DNA of 64,000 nucleotides from positions 1,302,001 through 1,366,000 of the forward strand of contig NZ_VFOS01000001.1 of NCBI RefSeq assembly GCF_006716265.1. The letters run 5' to 3'. The notes beneath the pieces were generated by a model. The model saw only the letters and a program-made list of their open reading frames with translations. It was not told where the DNA came from and did not search any database. This document shows, piece by piece, positions 39,292-47,897 of this stretch. How positions within the stretch are numbered: position 1 is the stretch's first letter; every line of letters begins with the position of its first letter. Source of the DNA: Rarobacter faecitabidus (GTDB lineage Bacteria > Actinomycetota > Actinomycetes > Actinomycetales > Cellulomonadaceae). A program made the position numbers and the translations under genes.

Positions 39292-39972
39292 TCAGTTGAG
39301 ACGCCACGAGCGGCGATGCAGACCAGTCGGCCCGAGCTGACCGATCGCCTCGCGATGATCGGCACTGCCGTATCCCTTGTTGCGAAGCCAGCCGTAGCCG
39401 GGATAGTGCGCGTCGAGCTCGGCCATGATCGCATCACGATGACACTTCGCCAGGACGGATGCGGCGGCAACGCTTGCGCACGATACGTCCGCCTTAACCT
39501 TCGTCACGACCTTAGGCGAACGCGCGCCGGAAGCGCTGCCGAACAGGTCTAGCTCACCGGAGTCCCGCGCACGCCCAGTGAGCCAGTCGTGACTTCCGTC
39601 GAGCAGGACGAGTTCCACGTCGTCGATCGTCGCACTTACTTTCTCGAGCGCCCGTTCGCCTGCGAGACGGAGCGCGCCGATGATTCCCACCGCGTCGATC
39701 TCGCGGGCCGTCGCTGTCCCCACCGCCCAGGCATCCACCCAAGCGCGCAGTTCCTGGGCGAGGGCCGCCCGGCGCCGGGGCGTCAGTAGCTTGGAGTCGG
39801 TCAGACCGACCGGCACGGGAACGGACCTGTCCAATACGACCGTCACACCCACGCAAACCGGTCCGGCAAGCGCACCGCGGCCAACCTCGTCCATCCCCGC
39901 GAGAACGCCGCCCCGGGCGGTGAGCCCCGACTCGAAAACGAAGTCCGCCTGCGGGAGCTTGGTTGCGGCCAT
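39292..39972 (-). CDS. rnhB: Ribonuclease HII
   Basis: Removes RNA-DNA hybrids and ribonucleotides in DNA. 226 residues: acidic active site with AGMDEVGRGALAGPV (Asp/Glu about 28-29), TDSKLLTPRRR, the LLDGSHDWL aspartate and SCASVAAASVLAKCHRDAIM, then YPGYGWLRNKGYGSADHREAI. ATG at 39972 four bases after the lepB stop. Upstream are rplS and lepB, the usual operon order. Confidence 0.95.
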   Translation of the reverse strand: MAATKLPQADFVFESGLTARGGVLAGMDEVGRGALAGPVCVGVTVVLDRSVPVPVGLTDSKLLTPRRRAALAQELRAWVDAWAVGTATAREIDAVGIIGALRLAGERALEKVSATIDDVELVLLDGSHDWLTGRARDSGELDLFGSASGARSPKVVTKVKADVSCASVAAASVLAKCHRDAIMAELDAHYPGYGWLRNKGYGSADHREAIGQLGPTGLHRRSWRLN

Positions 39973-39976
39973 CGTG

Positions 39977-40858
39977 CTACGGGTTTGGAACCTGGTCGAA
40001 CACCGACTCGGGGTTGCTGTGCCAACTTAACCGGTTGAGCGGCCAGACCGTCGCGAACGCAGACCCGACAACCTGATCCTCGTCGACGAATCCACCGCCG
40101 GGATCGCCCATATGGAACCGCGAGTCGCCCGAGTTCTGACGGTTGTCACCCATTACCCACAGCTTGCCTTCCGGAACCTGCACGGAGAACGGGATCTGAC
40201 TCGGGATCGAGCCTGGCTTGAGATATGGCTCGGTGATCGGCTGATCGTTGACCGTCACCCTTCCCTGAGAATCGCAGCACGCGACGTTATCTCCGCCGAC
40301 GCCGATGATTCGCTTGATCAGGTACTGATGCTCGGTCTCGGGAAGTAGCCCCACCGCCTCGAGTCCGCGGCGAAGAGCATTGCGGTCAACGTCCACCGGC
40401 TCAGCCAGCCAGCCGTCGTCGTCGCGGAACACCACGATGTCGCCGCGCCGAACGTGGGAAACGGACGTCGACAACTTGGAGACCACGACTCGATCACCGC
40501 GGACGAAGGTATCCTCCATCGACTCGCTAGGGATCACGAACGGCTGCGCGAGAAAAGTCTTGATGAGGAAGGAGAGGACGAGCGCTACGACGATGACCGT
40601 TAAGAAGTCGAGTACGTGGCTCGCGGTGGGATGTGCCCGACGCCAGCGCTCGCGGCGCTCTTTGCGCGTGAGCGGGGCGTTTCCGGCTTCCTCGACGGGC
40701 TCGCTCGCCTCGCCGCTCGGGGCGCTGTCGTCCTGCTGTTCGCCGCTCTCCGGCTCGATCGGTGAGGCCACGTCCGCCGCTTTCTGGTCGGACGCCAACG
40801 GCGGCCGACCCTGAGGGTCGCCCGCCGCCGGCGTCACATCATCGCTTACGTTGCTCAC
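39977..40858 (-). CDS. lepB: Signal peptidase I
   Basis: Cleaves signal peptides of exported proteins on the outer face of the membrane. 293 residues: an acidic, Pro-rich cytoplasmic N-terminus (about 1-80), one membrane helix (about 82-104), the catalytic Ser in [11 protein letters not shown] (Ser113), and the catalytic Lys in [12 protein letters not shown] (Lys182), followed by [16 protein letters not shown]. The start is a GTG at 40858 overlapping the rplS stop by four bases (GTGA). Coupled with rplS. Confidence 0.96.
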   Translation of the reverse strand: MSNVSDDVTPAAGDPQGRPPLASDQKAADVASPIEPESGEQQDDSAPSGEASEPVEEAGNAPLTRKERRERWRRAHPTASHVLDFLTVIVVALVLSFLIKTFLAQPFVIPSESMEDTFVRGDRVVVSKLSTSVSHVRRGDIVVFRDDDGWLAEPVDVDRNALRRGLEAVGLLPETEHQYLIKRIIGVGGDNVACCDSQGRVTVNDQPITEPYLKPGSIPSQIPFSVQVPEGKLWVMGDNRQNSGDSRFHMGDPGGGFVDEDQVVGSAFATVWPLNRLSWHSNPESVFDQVPNP

Positions 40859-41214
40859 TTAGCGGGAGCCTGCTCGCGCTTCTCCTTGATCTTCGCCTTC
40901 TTGCCGCGAAGAGCGCGCAGGTAGTAGAGCTTCGCACGGCGGACGTCACCGCGGGTGATGACATCGACCGATTCGATCGTCGGAGCGTGGAGCGGGAAGG
41001 TCCGCTCGACGCCCACGCCGAAGCTGATCTTGCGGACCGTGAAGGTCTCGCGGACGCCAGCGCCCTGACGTCCGATGACGACGCCCTGGAACGCCTGGAT
41101 GCGGGAACGGTTGCCTTCTACGACCTTCACGTTCACCTTGACGGTGTCGCCCGCGCGGAACGCGGGGATGTCGGAACGCAACGAAGCTTCATCAACATGG
41201 TCAAGCGTCTGCAT
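40855..41214 (-). CDS. rplS: 50S ribosomal protein L19
   Basis: Large-subunit protein at the 30S interface. 119 residues, typical length: [89 protein letters not shown]. The ATG at 41214 has GGAGA upstream. A promoter with TTGAGA and TAGAGT lies about 155 bases upstream, giving a leader of about 148 bases with several small hairpins. Confidence 0.97.
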   Translation of the reverse strand: MQTLDHVDEASLRSDIPAFRAGDTVKVNVKVVEGNRSRIQAFQGVVIGRQGAGVRETFTVRKISFGVGVERTFPLHAPTIESVDVITRGDVRRAKLYYLRALRGKKAKIKEKREQAPAK

Positions 41215-41362
41215 GTTTCTCTCCAGTACCTGCCACAGGTCAGGCACGATCGTGGACCTCACGGGTCCCATTTGTCTTGGGTGTGGAACTGCGGCGCCAC
41301 CGTCGAAGCCGGTGGCCAGAGCCCGCGTACTCCCCTGAGGCAGAGACGGCGGCGCAGACCAA
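41215..41362 (-). ncRNA. rplS 5' leader with hairpins
   Basis: In the leader from the predicted start site, GCCACCG (41296-41302) pairs with CGGTGGC (41310-41316) around a 7-base loop, GGACC (41254-41258) with GGTCC (41264-41268), and CACGATCGTG at 41245-41254 is palindromic. It may be an autoregulatory leader; no known L19 leader motif could be matched by eye. Confidence 0.35.
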
Positions 41363-41368
41363 GGATTC

Positions 41369-41398
41369 ACTCTACCCCACCCCGTTCGCCGTTCTCAA
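41369..41398 (-). promoter_or_regulatory. rplS promoter
   Basis: -35 TTGAGA at 41393-41398, 18-base spacer, -10 TAGAGT at 41369-41374, all on the minus strand. Good match to the vegetative consensus. It lies downstream of the CAP gene, so rplS-lepB start independently. Confidence 0.7.
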
Positions 41399-41407
41399 CA
41401 CGACGTA

Positions 41408-41486
41408 CTGATTCCCGCTCGCGTGGGGCGATCGAAACGTCAGGCGTCACCCTGCAGGCGCTGCTGTGCTGATTCCCGCTCGCGTG
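41408..41486. repeat. 18-bp direct repeats between CAP gene and rplS
   Basis: CTGATTCCCGCTCGCGTG occurs at 41408-41425 and 41469-41486, 61 bases apart, just beyond the CAP stop and upstream of the rplS promoter. Between them are no recognised elements. Confidence 0.75.
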
Positions 41487-41492
41487 CGACCA

Positions 41493-42734
41493 CTACGGGG
41501 TGAAGAACTTGACGGTGTAGGTGTAAGGAGGCAACGTCGTCGCATCGCGCAACCGCATGCCCGAGATCGTCACCTTCACCGAGGCCACCTTGTTCTTGTA
41601 CTTCTTCGCGGTACTGTAGGGCGTCTTGGCGAGATCGAACACGATGCCGTCACCCCTGGACACGACCTTCTGCTTGACCGTCTTCTTGCCGACCTGCACC
41701 TTGACCTTCGCCTTGGCGAAACTGATGTCACCCCGCGAGGTGTTGAACGACCAACGGCCCTGCGGTTCCAACTGCTTCGGGAAATACCCCGCCGTCGGCC
41801 AACTCGTCCACAGCGGTTGCTTCACGCTGTCGACGCGCTGCCCATCACCGTAGTTCACGACGTGTAACGCGCCGAAGTCGCCGGCGTAGCCGACGCCGAT
41901 CTTGCTCAGCGTAGGCGTGAGGAGCCATCCGCGGTGCCCGGCGTCGAGGTTGTTCCCGCCTGCATCGTCCATGTACGCCCTGACGTTCGCCGCGCCAATG
42001 GTGCCGCCCGACAGGTTCGATTTGCCCGACTCGTCGGCGCCGACGCTGGACCAGCACTTTGCCTTCTTGCTCGGGAAGTGTTCGAGCCACCCTTGCTTGT
42101 ACTGAATGAGAGCCGCTTTGGACGCGCGGGCCGAAATCTTCTTGTCGAGCGTTACTTTCTCGACACCAGCGAGGGAACGGACGAAGTTGACGCTGGTGAG
42201 CACACGCTTCTGCAGCGCGGCCGGAGTCTTGCCGACCTTGCAGCCCTTGACCTTGACCGGCTTTTCATTCCGCAACTGCTTCTTGTACTGGCTCCGGTAG
42301 GCCTTCGCCACGGCCGCCTTACTTGACGTGTTGATCGCGGTGCTCGCTTTGCCAGGCTTCGCCTGAACCCGATACGTGATCGTTCCGAGGTCGCGCGTCT
42401 CTCCCGGATGCAGCGCCTGGAGCGTCAAAGTGCGCCACGAGTCGGCTGATTCGCCGTATCCATCGACGAGCGTGAGGGTCACGTCTCGGGTCTCGGCATA
42501 GTCGAAGACGAGGTTGACCGCGCCGTTGCTGGACGATGTCGCGTCCTCGACCAGGAGATTCCCGTCAGTGGCGGTCACGTCGATACCGCGCACCGGCCAG
42601 CGGTTCTCGTCGATGAGCTTCAGTTTGACGGCCGTCTTGAGCGGAACGGGGTCATCGGCGTACGCGGCGGAGCAAAGCGCTGGTACCGCCAGCGCGGCGG
42701 TCACGAGCGCGGCCACGAGCGTTCTCTTTCGCAT
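41493..42734 (-). CDS. Secreted CAP/SCP-domain protein
   Basis: 413 residues: signal peptide MRKRTLVAALVTAALAVPALCSAAYA (about 1-26), a beta-sandwich-like domain (about 30-130, with GTITYRVQ), and a CAP-superfamily domain (about 165-305) containing FVRSLAGVEKVTLDKKISARA, WLEHFPS, and GHRGWLLTPTLSKIGVGYAG; a further beta-rich, Lys-rich C-terminal domain follows to residue 413. CAP proteins are secreted and of diverse or unknown function. The start at 42734 is supported by the promoter whose -10 lies six bases before it; the TTG 36 bases earlier is the -35 region itself. It sits between trmD and rplS, outside the usual gene order. Confidence 0.88.
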   Translation of the reverse strand: MRKRTLVAALVTAALAVPALCSAAYADDPVPLKTAVKLKLIDENRWPVRGIDVTATDGNLLVEDATSSSNGAVNLVFDYAETRDVTLTLVDGYGESADSWRTLTLQALHPGETRDLGTITYRVQAKPGKASTAINTSSKAAVAKAYRSQYKKQLRNEKPVKVKGCKVGKTPAALQKRVLTSVNFVRSLAGVEKVTLDKKISARASKAALIQYKQGWLEHFPSKKAKCWSSVGADESGKSNLSGGTIGAANVRAYMDDAGGNNLDAGHRGWLLTPTLSKIGVGYAGDFGALHVVNYGDGQRVDSVKQPLWTSWPTAGYFPKQLEPQGRWSFNTSRGDISFAKAKVKVQVGKKTVKQKVVSRGDGIVFDLAKTPYSTAKKYKNKVASVKVTISGMRLRDATTLPPYTYTVKFFTP

Positions 42735-42740
42735 CCCTGC

Positions 42741-42770
42741 ATCGTACGAACGCCCGAGCGGTAGCGTCAA
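42741..42770 (-). promoter_or_regulatory. CAP-gene promoter (leaderless)
   Basis: -35 TTGACG (42765-42770), 18-base spacer, -10 TACGAT (42741-42746), then six bases to the ATG at 42734. The best-defined leaderless promoter in the window. Confidence 0.75.
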
Positions 42771-42845
42771 TCATGGATTGGGCGGTCCAACTCACTGGTC
42801 TGCGCGGGCCCACCCTTGTTCGCTCAGGTGCCCGGGAGGAAGCGC

Positions 42846-43604
42846 TCAGGAGGGATTCTCGAAGCCCGCGTCGCTGAGCGCCCGCAGATCGCGCGCGCTC
42901 AGTCCCTGAGATTTGGCCAGCGCTGCGATCAGATCGGGACGTAATTGAGCGGTGCGCTCGAGAGCCTCGTCGCGTCGCCAGCGCTCGATGTTCGCGTGGT
43001 GTCCGCTCAGCAAAATTTCGGGCACGTCGAGGCCACGCCACGTAGTGGGGCGCGTGAACACGGGATATTCAAGCAGGCCCGCGGCACCGTGCGACTCCTC
43101 GACCAGCGATTCGGGGTTTCCGACCATTCCGGGCACGAGCCGCGCGATGGCCTCGATCATCGCGAGCGTCGCAACCTCGCCGCCGTTGAGGACGTAGTCC
43201 CCGATCGACAGTTCCTCGACGTGATAGTCGGCCCCGCGATAATGCCGGGCGACTCGTCCATCGATGCCCTCGTATCGACCGCAGGCGAATACGATCCGCT
43301 CGCGCCTCGCTAGGTCCTCGGCCTCGCGCTGGTTGAAGGTCCGTCCGGACGGGGTCGGTATAACCAGCGTGGCACCCGGCTGCAGCACCTCGTCCAGCGC
43401 CCTGCCCCACACATCGGCGCGCATCACCATGCCCGCGCCGCCGCCCACCGGCGTATCGTCCACCGTACGGTGACGATCGGAGGTCCAGTCGCGTAGATCG
43501 TGCACCGTGATGTCGACGAGTCCCGACTGGCGAGCCTTACCCACGAGGGACAGGTCGAGTGGCGCAAGGTATTCGGGGAAGATGCTTACGACGTCGATCC
43601 TCAC
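42846..43604 (-). CDS. trmD: tRNA (guanine37-N1)-methyltransferase
   Basis: Makes m1G37 next to the anticodon. 252 residues with the trefoil-knot SAM motifs: [11 protein letters not shown] at the start, [38 protein letters not shown] and [27 protein letters not shown]. The start is a GTG at 43604 overlapping the rimM stop by four bases (GTGA), so they are coupled. The usual rpsP-khpA-rimM-trmD-rplS cluster. Confidence 0.97.
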   Translation of the reverse strand: MRIDVVSIFPEYLAPLDLSLVGKARQSGLVDITVHDLRDWTSDRHRTVDDTPVGGGAGMVMRADVWGRALDEVLQPGATLVIPTPSGRTFNQREAEDLARRERIVFACGRYEGIDGRVARHYRGADYHVEELSIGDYVLNGGEVATLAMIEAIARLVPGMVGNPESLVEESHGAAGLLEYPVFTRPTTWRGLDVPEILLSGHHANIERWRRDEALERTAQLRPDLIAALAKSQGLSARDLRALSDAGFENPS

Positions 43605-44134
43605 AGGGCGTCGTCCTCCTGACCCTCGATCTGGTCGCGTTCCAGGAGCCCGCCCGGGGGATCAACGACGATGCGTCTGCCTGCGATGTCCACGTCGAGC
43701 AGGATCTCGTACACCATGGGGATGAGCGTGCGGCCACCCGGTCGTTCGGCGACCACGAGGAGGTCCTGAGCGGGCAGGTGCTCCAAGCCGATCACGGTGC
43801 CCACCACCGTACCGTCCGCCAGTTCGACGTGTAGCCCGGTGAGTTCGTGGGCGTACCACGCGTCTTCCTCGTCCGAGCCCTCGATATCGGCCGTCAGGAT
43901 CGTACCCTGAAGCGCCTCGGCCGCAGTCCGATCGGGCACCTCCTCGAAACGCACATACCACCGTGACTTGTAGATGCGCGTCGACGCGATCGTCAGAGAT
44001 CCCGCGTCATCGCGGTCCGTCTCGAGCTGAGTTCCGACGGCGAGCCGGCTGTCCGGATCGTCAGTGAATAGCGTCAGCGCCACCTCGCCGCGCAAGCCCT
44101 GTGCCCGGTCGATCCTCGCAATGTTCAGTTCCAC
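43601..44134 (-). CDS. rimM: Ribosome maturation factor RimM
   Basis: Binds S19 and helps 30S head assembly. 177 residues: N-terminal beta-barrel [29 protein letters not shown] with the conserved RGEV, and the C-terminal PRC-barrel [54 protein letters not shown]. The GTG at 44134 has AAGGAG five to six bases upstream, and gives the canonical N-terminus. A hairpin with a T-rich tail lies between khpA and rimM. Confidence 0.96.
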   Translation of the reverse strand: MELNIARIDRAQGLRGEVALTLFTDDPDSRLAVGTQLETDRDDAGSLTIASTRIYKSRWYVRFEEVPDRTAAEALQGTILTADIEGSDEEDAWYAHELTGLHVELADGTVVGTVIGLEHLPAQDLLVVAERPGGRTLIPMVYEILLDVDIAGRRIVVDPPGGLLERDQIEGQEDDAL

Positions 44135-44200
44135 GTCGTCTCCTTGGAGAACCACCGGTCGGCTGACTCGCCGAGATCCGGCACAGAGTATTACTGCTGG

Positions 44201-44242
44201 GGAAAGCAAAGGCCCGGCTCGCCTGAGTCGGTGAGCCGGACC
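44201..44242 (-). terminator. Intrinsic terminator after khpA
   Basis: CCGGCTC (44214-44220) pairs with GAGCCGG (44233-44239), extended by GG/CC pairs across one mismatch; on the minus strand it is followed by TTTGCTTTCC (44210-44201). The best T-tailed terminator in the window. It ends the rpsP-khpA transcript 30 bases beyond khpA; rimM-trmD must then use read-through or its own promoter (TAATAC near 44190 is a candidate -10). Confidence 0.75.
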
Positions 44243-44272
44243 AATGCCGATGAGGTGTGCGACGCGCCGTCG

Positions 44273-44512
44273 CTATCCGCGGTCGACATCCACGACGTCG
44301 ACGCGGACATTGCCGCTCGGCGCGATGGAGTTGATGACCGTGCGCAACGCGCGGGCCGTACGCCCGCCACGCCCGATCACGCGGCCCAAATCCTCGGGAT
44401 GCACCCGCACCTGGAGGATCTCGAGCCGGTGCGAGCGCTTGAGTGTGACGGTGACGTCATCCGGGTGATCGACGATCCCCCGCACCAAGTGCTCCAGCGC
44501 GTCCGCGACCAT
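44273..44512 (-). CDS. khpA: KH-domain RNA-binding protein KhpA
   Basis: Small RNA chaperone of the KhpA family, encoded between rpsP and rimM as in most actinobacteria and firmicutes. 79 residues: [22 protein letters not shown], the KH core with VHPEDLGRVIGRGGRTARALRTVI (the GxxG-type loop GRGG). The ATG shares a base with the rpsP stop (TGATG), so it is coupled. Confidence 0.93.
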   Translation of the reverse strand: MVADALEHLVRGIVDHPDDVTVTLKRSHRLEILQVRVHPEDLGRVIGRGGRTARALRTVINSIAPSGNVRVDVVDVDRG

Positions 44513-44937
44513 CAGGCCTGCTCGTCCGACTCAGCGTCCGCGGCCGGTGCCTCGGCAACGGCAGCCTTGGCAGCGGAAGCGTCAGCCTTGAGCTTTTCGG
44601 CTTCCTTGTTGGCCGCCTCAATGGCTGCCTGCGCGTCGAAGGCGCCTTCCTTGACGCGGAGGGTACCCTCAGCGCCCGGCAGGCCCTTGTGCTTCTGCCA
44701 GTCGCCGGTCACCTTGAGGAGCGCGAGGACGGCCTCGGTCGGCTGTGCGCCGACCCCGAGCCAGTACTGGGCACGCTCTGAGTTGATGTCGATGACCGAG
44801 GGCTCCTCGGTCGGGTGGTACTTGCCGATCTCCTCGATCACGCGACCGTCGCGCTTGGCGCGGGAGTCGGCGATGACGACACGGTAGTACGGGGCGCGGA
44901 TCTTGCCGAACCGCTTCAGGCGAATCTTGGTGGCCAC
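44512..44937 (-). CDS. rpsP: 30S ribosomal protein S16
   Basis: Early assembly protein of the small subunit. 141 residues: [74 protein letters not shown] is the conserved core, followed by an Ala/Glu/Lys-rich tail typical of actinobacteria. The GTG at 44937 gives the canonical N-terminus; AGGAGAG lies about ten bases upstream. Downstream is khpA (coupled), then a terminator. Confidence 0.97.
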   Translation of the reverse strand: MATKIRLKRFGKIRAPYYRVVIADSRAKRDGRVIEEIGKYHPTEEPSVIDINSERAQYWLGVGAQPTEAVLALLKVTGDWQKHKGLPGAEGTLRVKEGAFDAQAAIEAANKEAEKLKADASAAKAAVAEAPAADAESDEQA

Positions 44938-45126
44938 TTTTGTGGTCTCTCCTAGCTTGGATTGGGTGAATCGCACCCCGCTCGCGGTGGGGCCGCATCG
45001 CGGTGAGATTCTTCACTGAGCGCCACTCCGGTGAGAGGGTCCGGAACGCGCCGAGTACAGCGGACCATTGTGCCAGGTTTTCGACTCTCGCGCCACTCAC
45101 GACGGCGATGCGGGCACGAACCCGTC

Positions 45127-46233
45127 CTACGCCCCCGGCGCTACGATCTCCCCGCCGAGCAACACAGTGGGCCGAGCCCCAAGCGCACGGATGTCGCGGC
45201 GTGGATCCTCGTCAAAGACGACCAGGTCCGCCCGGGTGCCCTCGCCGATCGTCTCCGCGCCGATGACAGCCCGCCCGCGCCACGATGCTGCGGCCACGAC
45301 GGCTGGCTCCGGGACCCCGGCGGCGACCATCTCGGCGCACTCCGCGGCGATTGTTCCGTGCCCGATCGTACCGCCGGCATCGGTGCCGACCAGGAGCTGG
45401 ACCCCGCCCTCGTGCAGCATGCGCACGTGCTCGTAGCGGCGCTCGTATAGCCGGCGCATACGAGCGGCAAACACCGGATATTTTGCGGCGCCCTGCGCGG
45501 CGATGGCCTCGAACTGGCCGATCTGCAGCAGCGTGGCGGTCACGGGTATGCCTCGCTCAACGAGCGTCGACAGGTGGCGTTCTGCGATGCCCGTGCCGTG
45601 CTCGATGCAGTCGATTCCCGCGGCGAGCAGGTCGTCGATCGCCTCGTGAGCGAAGGTATGGACCGTCACCCGCGCACCGAGGCGATGCGCCGCGCTCATG
45701 GCCTCGGTCAACTGCTCCCGGGTCCACAGCGGCCGCAGATCCGACGAGTCGCCCTCCGTGCGGTCGATCCAGTCGCCGACGAGTTTGACCCAACCGTCCC
45801 CGGCTTCTGCCTGTCGCGCCACCTCCGATGCGAGTTGGCACGGCTCGGCGAGTTCCACCGCATAGTGGCGCAGATACCTCTTTGGTCGGGCGATATGGCG
45901 CCCCGCCCGGATGATGCGGGGCATGTCGGAGCGGTCATCCAGCCAGTGCGTATCGGCAGGAGAACCCGCATCGCGGATCGCCAGCACGCCGCTGTCGCGA
46001 TCGGTTCGGGCCTGGGCGAGCGCCTCGTCACGGCTTACCGAGCCGAGCGGCCCGAGCCCGACGTGGCAGTGAGCGTCGGCCAGGCCCGGCAGGGCGAACC
46101 CATCGACGCGAACCACATCGGTTCCGAGCGACGAGGGGCGATCGAGGGTCAGCCTGCCACCGACCACCCACGCCTCGCCTACCTCGATCTCGTCGGAGAG
46201 GATGACGCGTCCGGTCAGGTGAATCGTGGTCAT
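45127..46233 (-). CDS. Amidohydrolase family protein
   Basis: 368 residues of the metal-dependent amidohydrolase superfamily. Metal ligands are visible: HxH (H55, H57 in LADAHCHVGLGP), a Lys in WVKLVGDW, His in VTVHTFAHEA and CIEHGTGIAE, and the Asp of LVGTDAGGT. The substrate is unknown; the closest known relatives include imidazolonepropionase/dipeptidase-like and chlorohydrolase-type enzymes. It begins two bases after the ffh stop and is probably cotranscribed, although the usual neighbours are ffh and rpsP directly. No signal peptide. Confidence 0.85.
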   Translation of the reverse strand: MTTIHLTGRVILSDEIEVGEAWVVGGRLTLDRPSSLGTDVVRVDGFALPGLADAHCHVGLGPLGSVSRDEALAQARTDRDSGVLAIRDAGSPADTHWLDDRSDMPRIIRAGRHIARPKRYLRHYAVELAEPCQLASEVARQAEAGDGWVKLVGDWIDRTEGDSSDLRPLWTREQLTEAMSAAHRLGARVTVHTFAHEAIDDLLAAGIDCIEHGTGIAERHLSTLVERGIPVTATLLQIGQFEAIAAQGAAKYPVFAARMRRLYERRYEHVRMLHEGGVQLLVGTDAGGTIGHGTIAAECAEMVAAGVPEPAVVAAASWRGRAVIGAETIGEGTRADLVVFDEDPRRDIRALGARPTVLLGGEIVAPGA

Positions 46234-46235
46234 GG

Positions 46236-47834
46236 TCAGCCCTTGAGGTACTTCTCCAGGTCCGCGGGCAGTTGAAGATCCTCGACGCTGGCGGGTTGTC
46301 CCGGCCCGGCGCCGAGTCCAAAGGACGAGCCCGCCGGGGCCGCGTCTGTCTCGGGAGCGAGCGCGGCCTTGCGCGCCTTCATCGCCTGCACGGACGCCTT
46401 ACGCTGGGCCGCCTTGTTCTTCTTGCCCTTCGACGGGGTCCGCGCTCCGGCTCGTTTACCGGAGCCGGGCAGTGCGCCCATTCCGGGCATGCCTCCCATA
46501 CCCGGAAGTCCCCCGCTACGGCCCATCTGCTTCATCATCTTTTGCGCACTCTCGAAGCGCGTGAGCAGTTGGTTGACCTCGGCGGGGGTCACGCCCGAAC
46601 CGCGCGCGATACGGGCCTTACGCGAGCCGTTCAGGATCTTCGGGCTCGTGCGCTCCTGGGGCGTCATCGATCGGATAATCGCCTCGACTCGGTCCACCTC
46701 GCGCTCGTCGAAGTTGTCGATGGCGTCGCGCATCTGTCCCATGCCGGGCAGCATTCCGAGCATCTTCTTCATCGACCCGAGTTTGCGTAACTGCTGCATC
46801 TGGACCAGGAAGTCCTCGAGCGTGAAACCGTCGCCCGAGACGATCTTCTGCGCCATGGAAGCGGCCTGGTCGGCATCGAACGCCTTCTCGGCCTGCTCGA
46901 TGAGCGATAGGACGTCACCCATGTCGAGGATGCGGGAGGCCATGCGATCCGGGTGGAAGGGCTCGAAGTCGGTGAGTTGCTCACCCGTCGATGCGAAGAG
47001 GATGGGGCGCCCGGTGATCGATGCGACCGAGAGCGCCGCCCCGCCGCGCGCGTCGCCGTCCAGCTTGGACAGCACGACGCCCGTGAAATCGACGCCGTCG
47101 AGGAACGCCTTGGCCGTGTTGACGGCATCCTGACCGATCATCGCGTCGATGACGAACAGAACCTCGTCGGGTTGCGTGGCCTCGCGGATGTCCGCGGCCT
47201 GCCGCATCAGTTCCTGGTCAACGCCGAGGCGGCCGGCGGTGTCGATGATGACGACGTCGTGAAGCTTCGCCCTCGCCTCGGTTACGCCCCCGCGCGAGAC
47301 CTCGACGGGGTCGCCGGTGGGAACCTCCGCTTCGGAGGCGATGCCGGGGTGCGGGGCGTAGACGGGGACGCCCGCGCGCTCGCCGACCACCTGCAGCTGG
47401 GTGACCGCGTTCGGGCGCTGCAGGTCCGCGGCGACCAGTAGCGGCGTGTGCCCCTGCTCTCGCAGGTGCTTGGCGAGTTTCCCCGCCAGCGTCGTCTTAC
47501 CGGCACCCTGGAGCCCGGCGAGCATGATCACGGTCGGCGGCGTCTTGGCGAAGTTGAGCGCGCGCGATTCACCGCCGAGGATTCCGACGAGTTCGTCGTT
47601 GACGATCTTGACGACCTGCTGCGCCGGATTGAGCGCGCCGGAGACCTCGGCCGACAATGCGCGTTCGCGAACTCGCCCGGTGAATTCGCGCACGACGGGG
47701 ACGGCGACGTCGGCATCGAGCAGCGCACGACGGATCTGGCGGACGGTCCCGTCGATGTCCGACTCGGTGAGCCGGCCCTTGGATCGCAGGTTCTTGAAAG
47801 TGGAAGTCAGCCGGTCTGACAGGGTCCCAAACAC
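46236..47834 (-). CDS. ffh: Signal recognition particle protein Ffh
   Basis: GTPase of the signal recognition particle with 4.5S RNA; targets nascent membrane proteins to FtsY. 532 residues: N domain (about 1-90), G domain with GLQGAGKTTLAGKLA (Walker A), DTAGRLGVDQELM, TKLDGDARGGAALS, and the Met-rich M domain (about 300-440), then a Gly/Met-rich tail with repeats GGMPGMGALPGSG. The GTG at 47834 has AAGGAACT upstream. It is followed by the amidohydrolase, 63 bases behind glnD. Confidence 0.97.
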   Translation of the reverse strand: MFGTLSDRLTSTFKNLRSKGRLTESDIDGTVRQIRRALLDADVAVPVVREFTGRVRERALSAEVSGALNPAQQVVKIVNDELVGILGGESRALNFAKTPPTVIMLAGLQGAGKTTLAGKLAKHLREQGHTPLLVAADLQRPNAVTQLQVVGERAGVPVYAPHPGIASEAEVPTGDPVEVSRGGVTEARAKLHDVVIIDTAGRLGVDQELMRQAADIREATQPDEVLFVIDAMIGQDAVNTAKAFLDGVDFTGVVLSKLDGDARGGAALSVASITGRPILFASTGEQLTDFEPFHPDRMASRILDMGDVLSLIEQAEKAFDADQAASMAQKIVSGDGFTLEDFLVQMQQLRKLGSMKKMLGMLPGMGQMRDAIDNFDEREVDRVEAIIRSMTPQERTSPKILNGSRKARIARGSGVTPAEVNQLLTRFESAQKMMKQMGRSGGLPGMGGMPGMGALPGSGKRAGARTPSKGKKNKAAQRKASVQAMKARKAALAPETDAAPAGSSFGLGAGPGQPASVEDLQLPADLEKYLKG

Positions 47835-47897
47835 GAAACGAGTTCCTTCGCTACTGGCATCGAGTGCGCGCCAGCGGATCGGCGTACACAAATCTCG

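Noticed and set aside
47835-47897. Possible frameshifted remains of the GlnD ACT domains
   Set aside because: Only 63 bases lie between glnD and ffh; this is far too short for one ACT domain in any frame.
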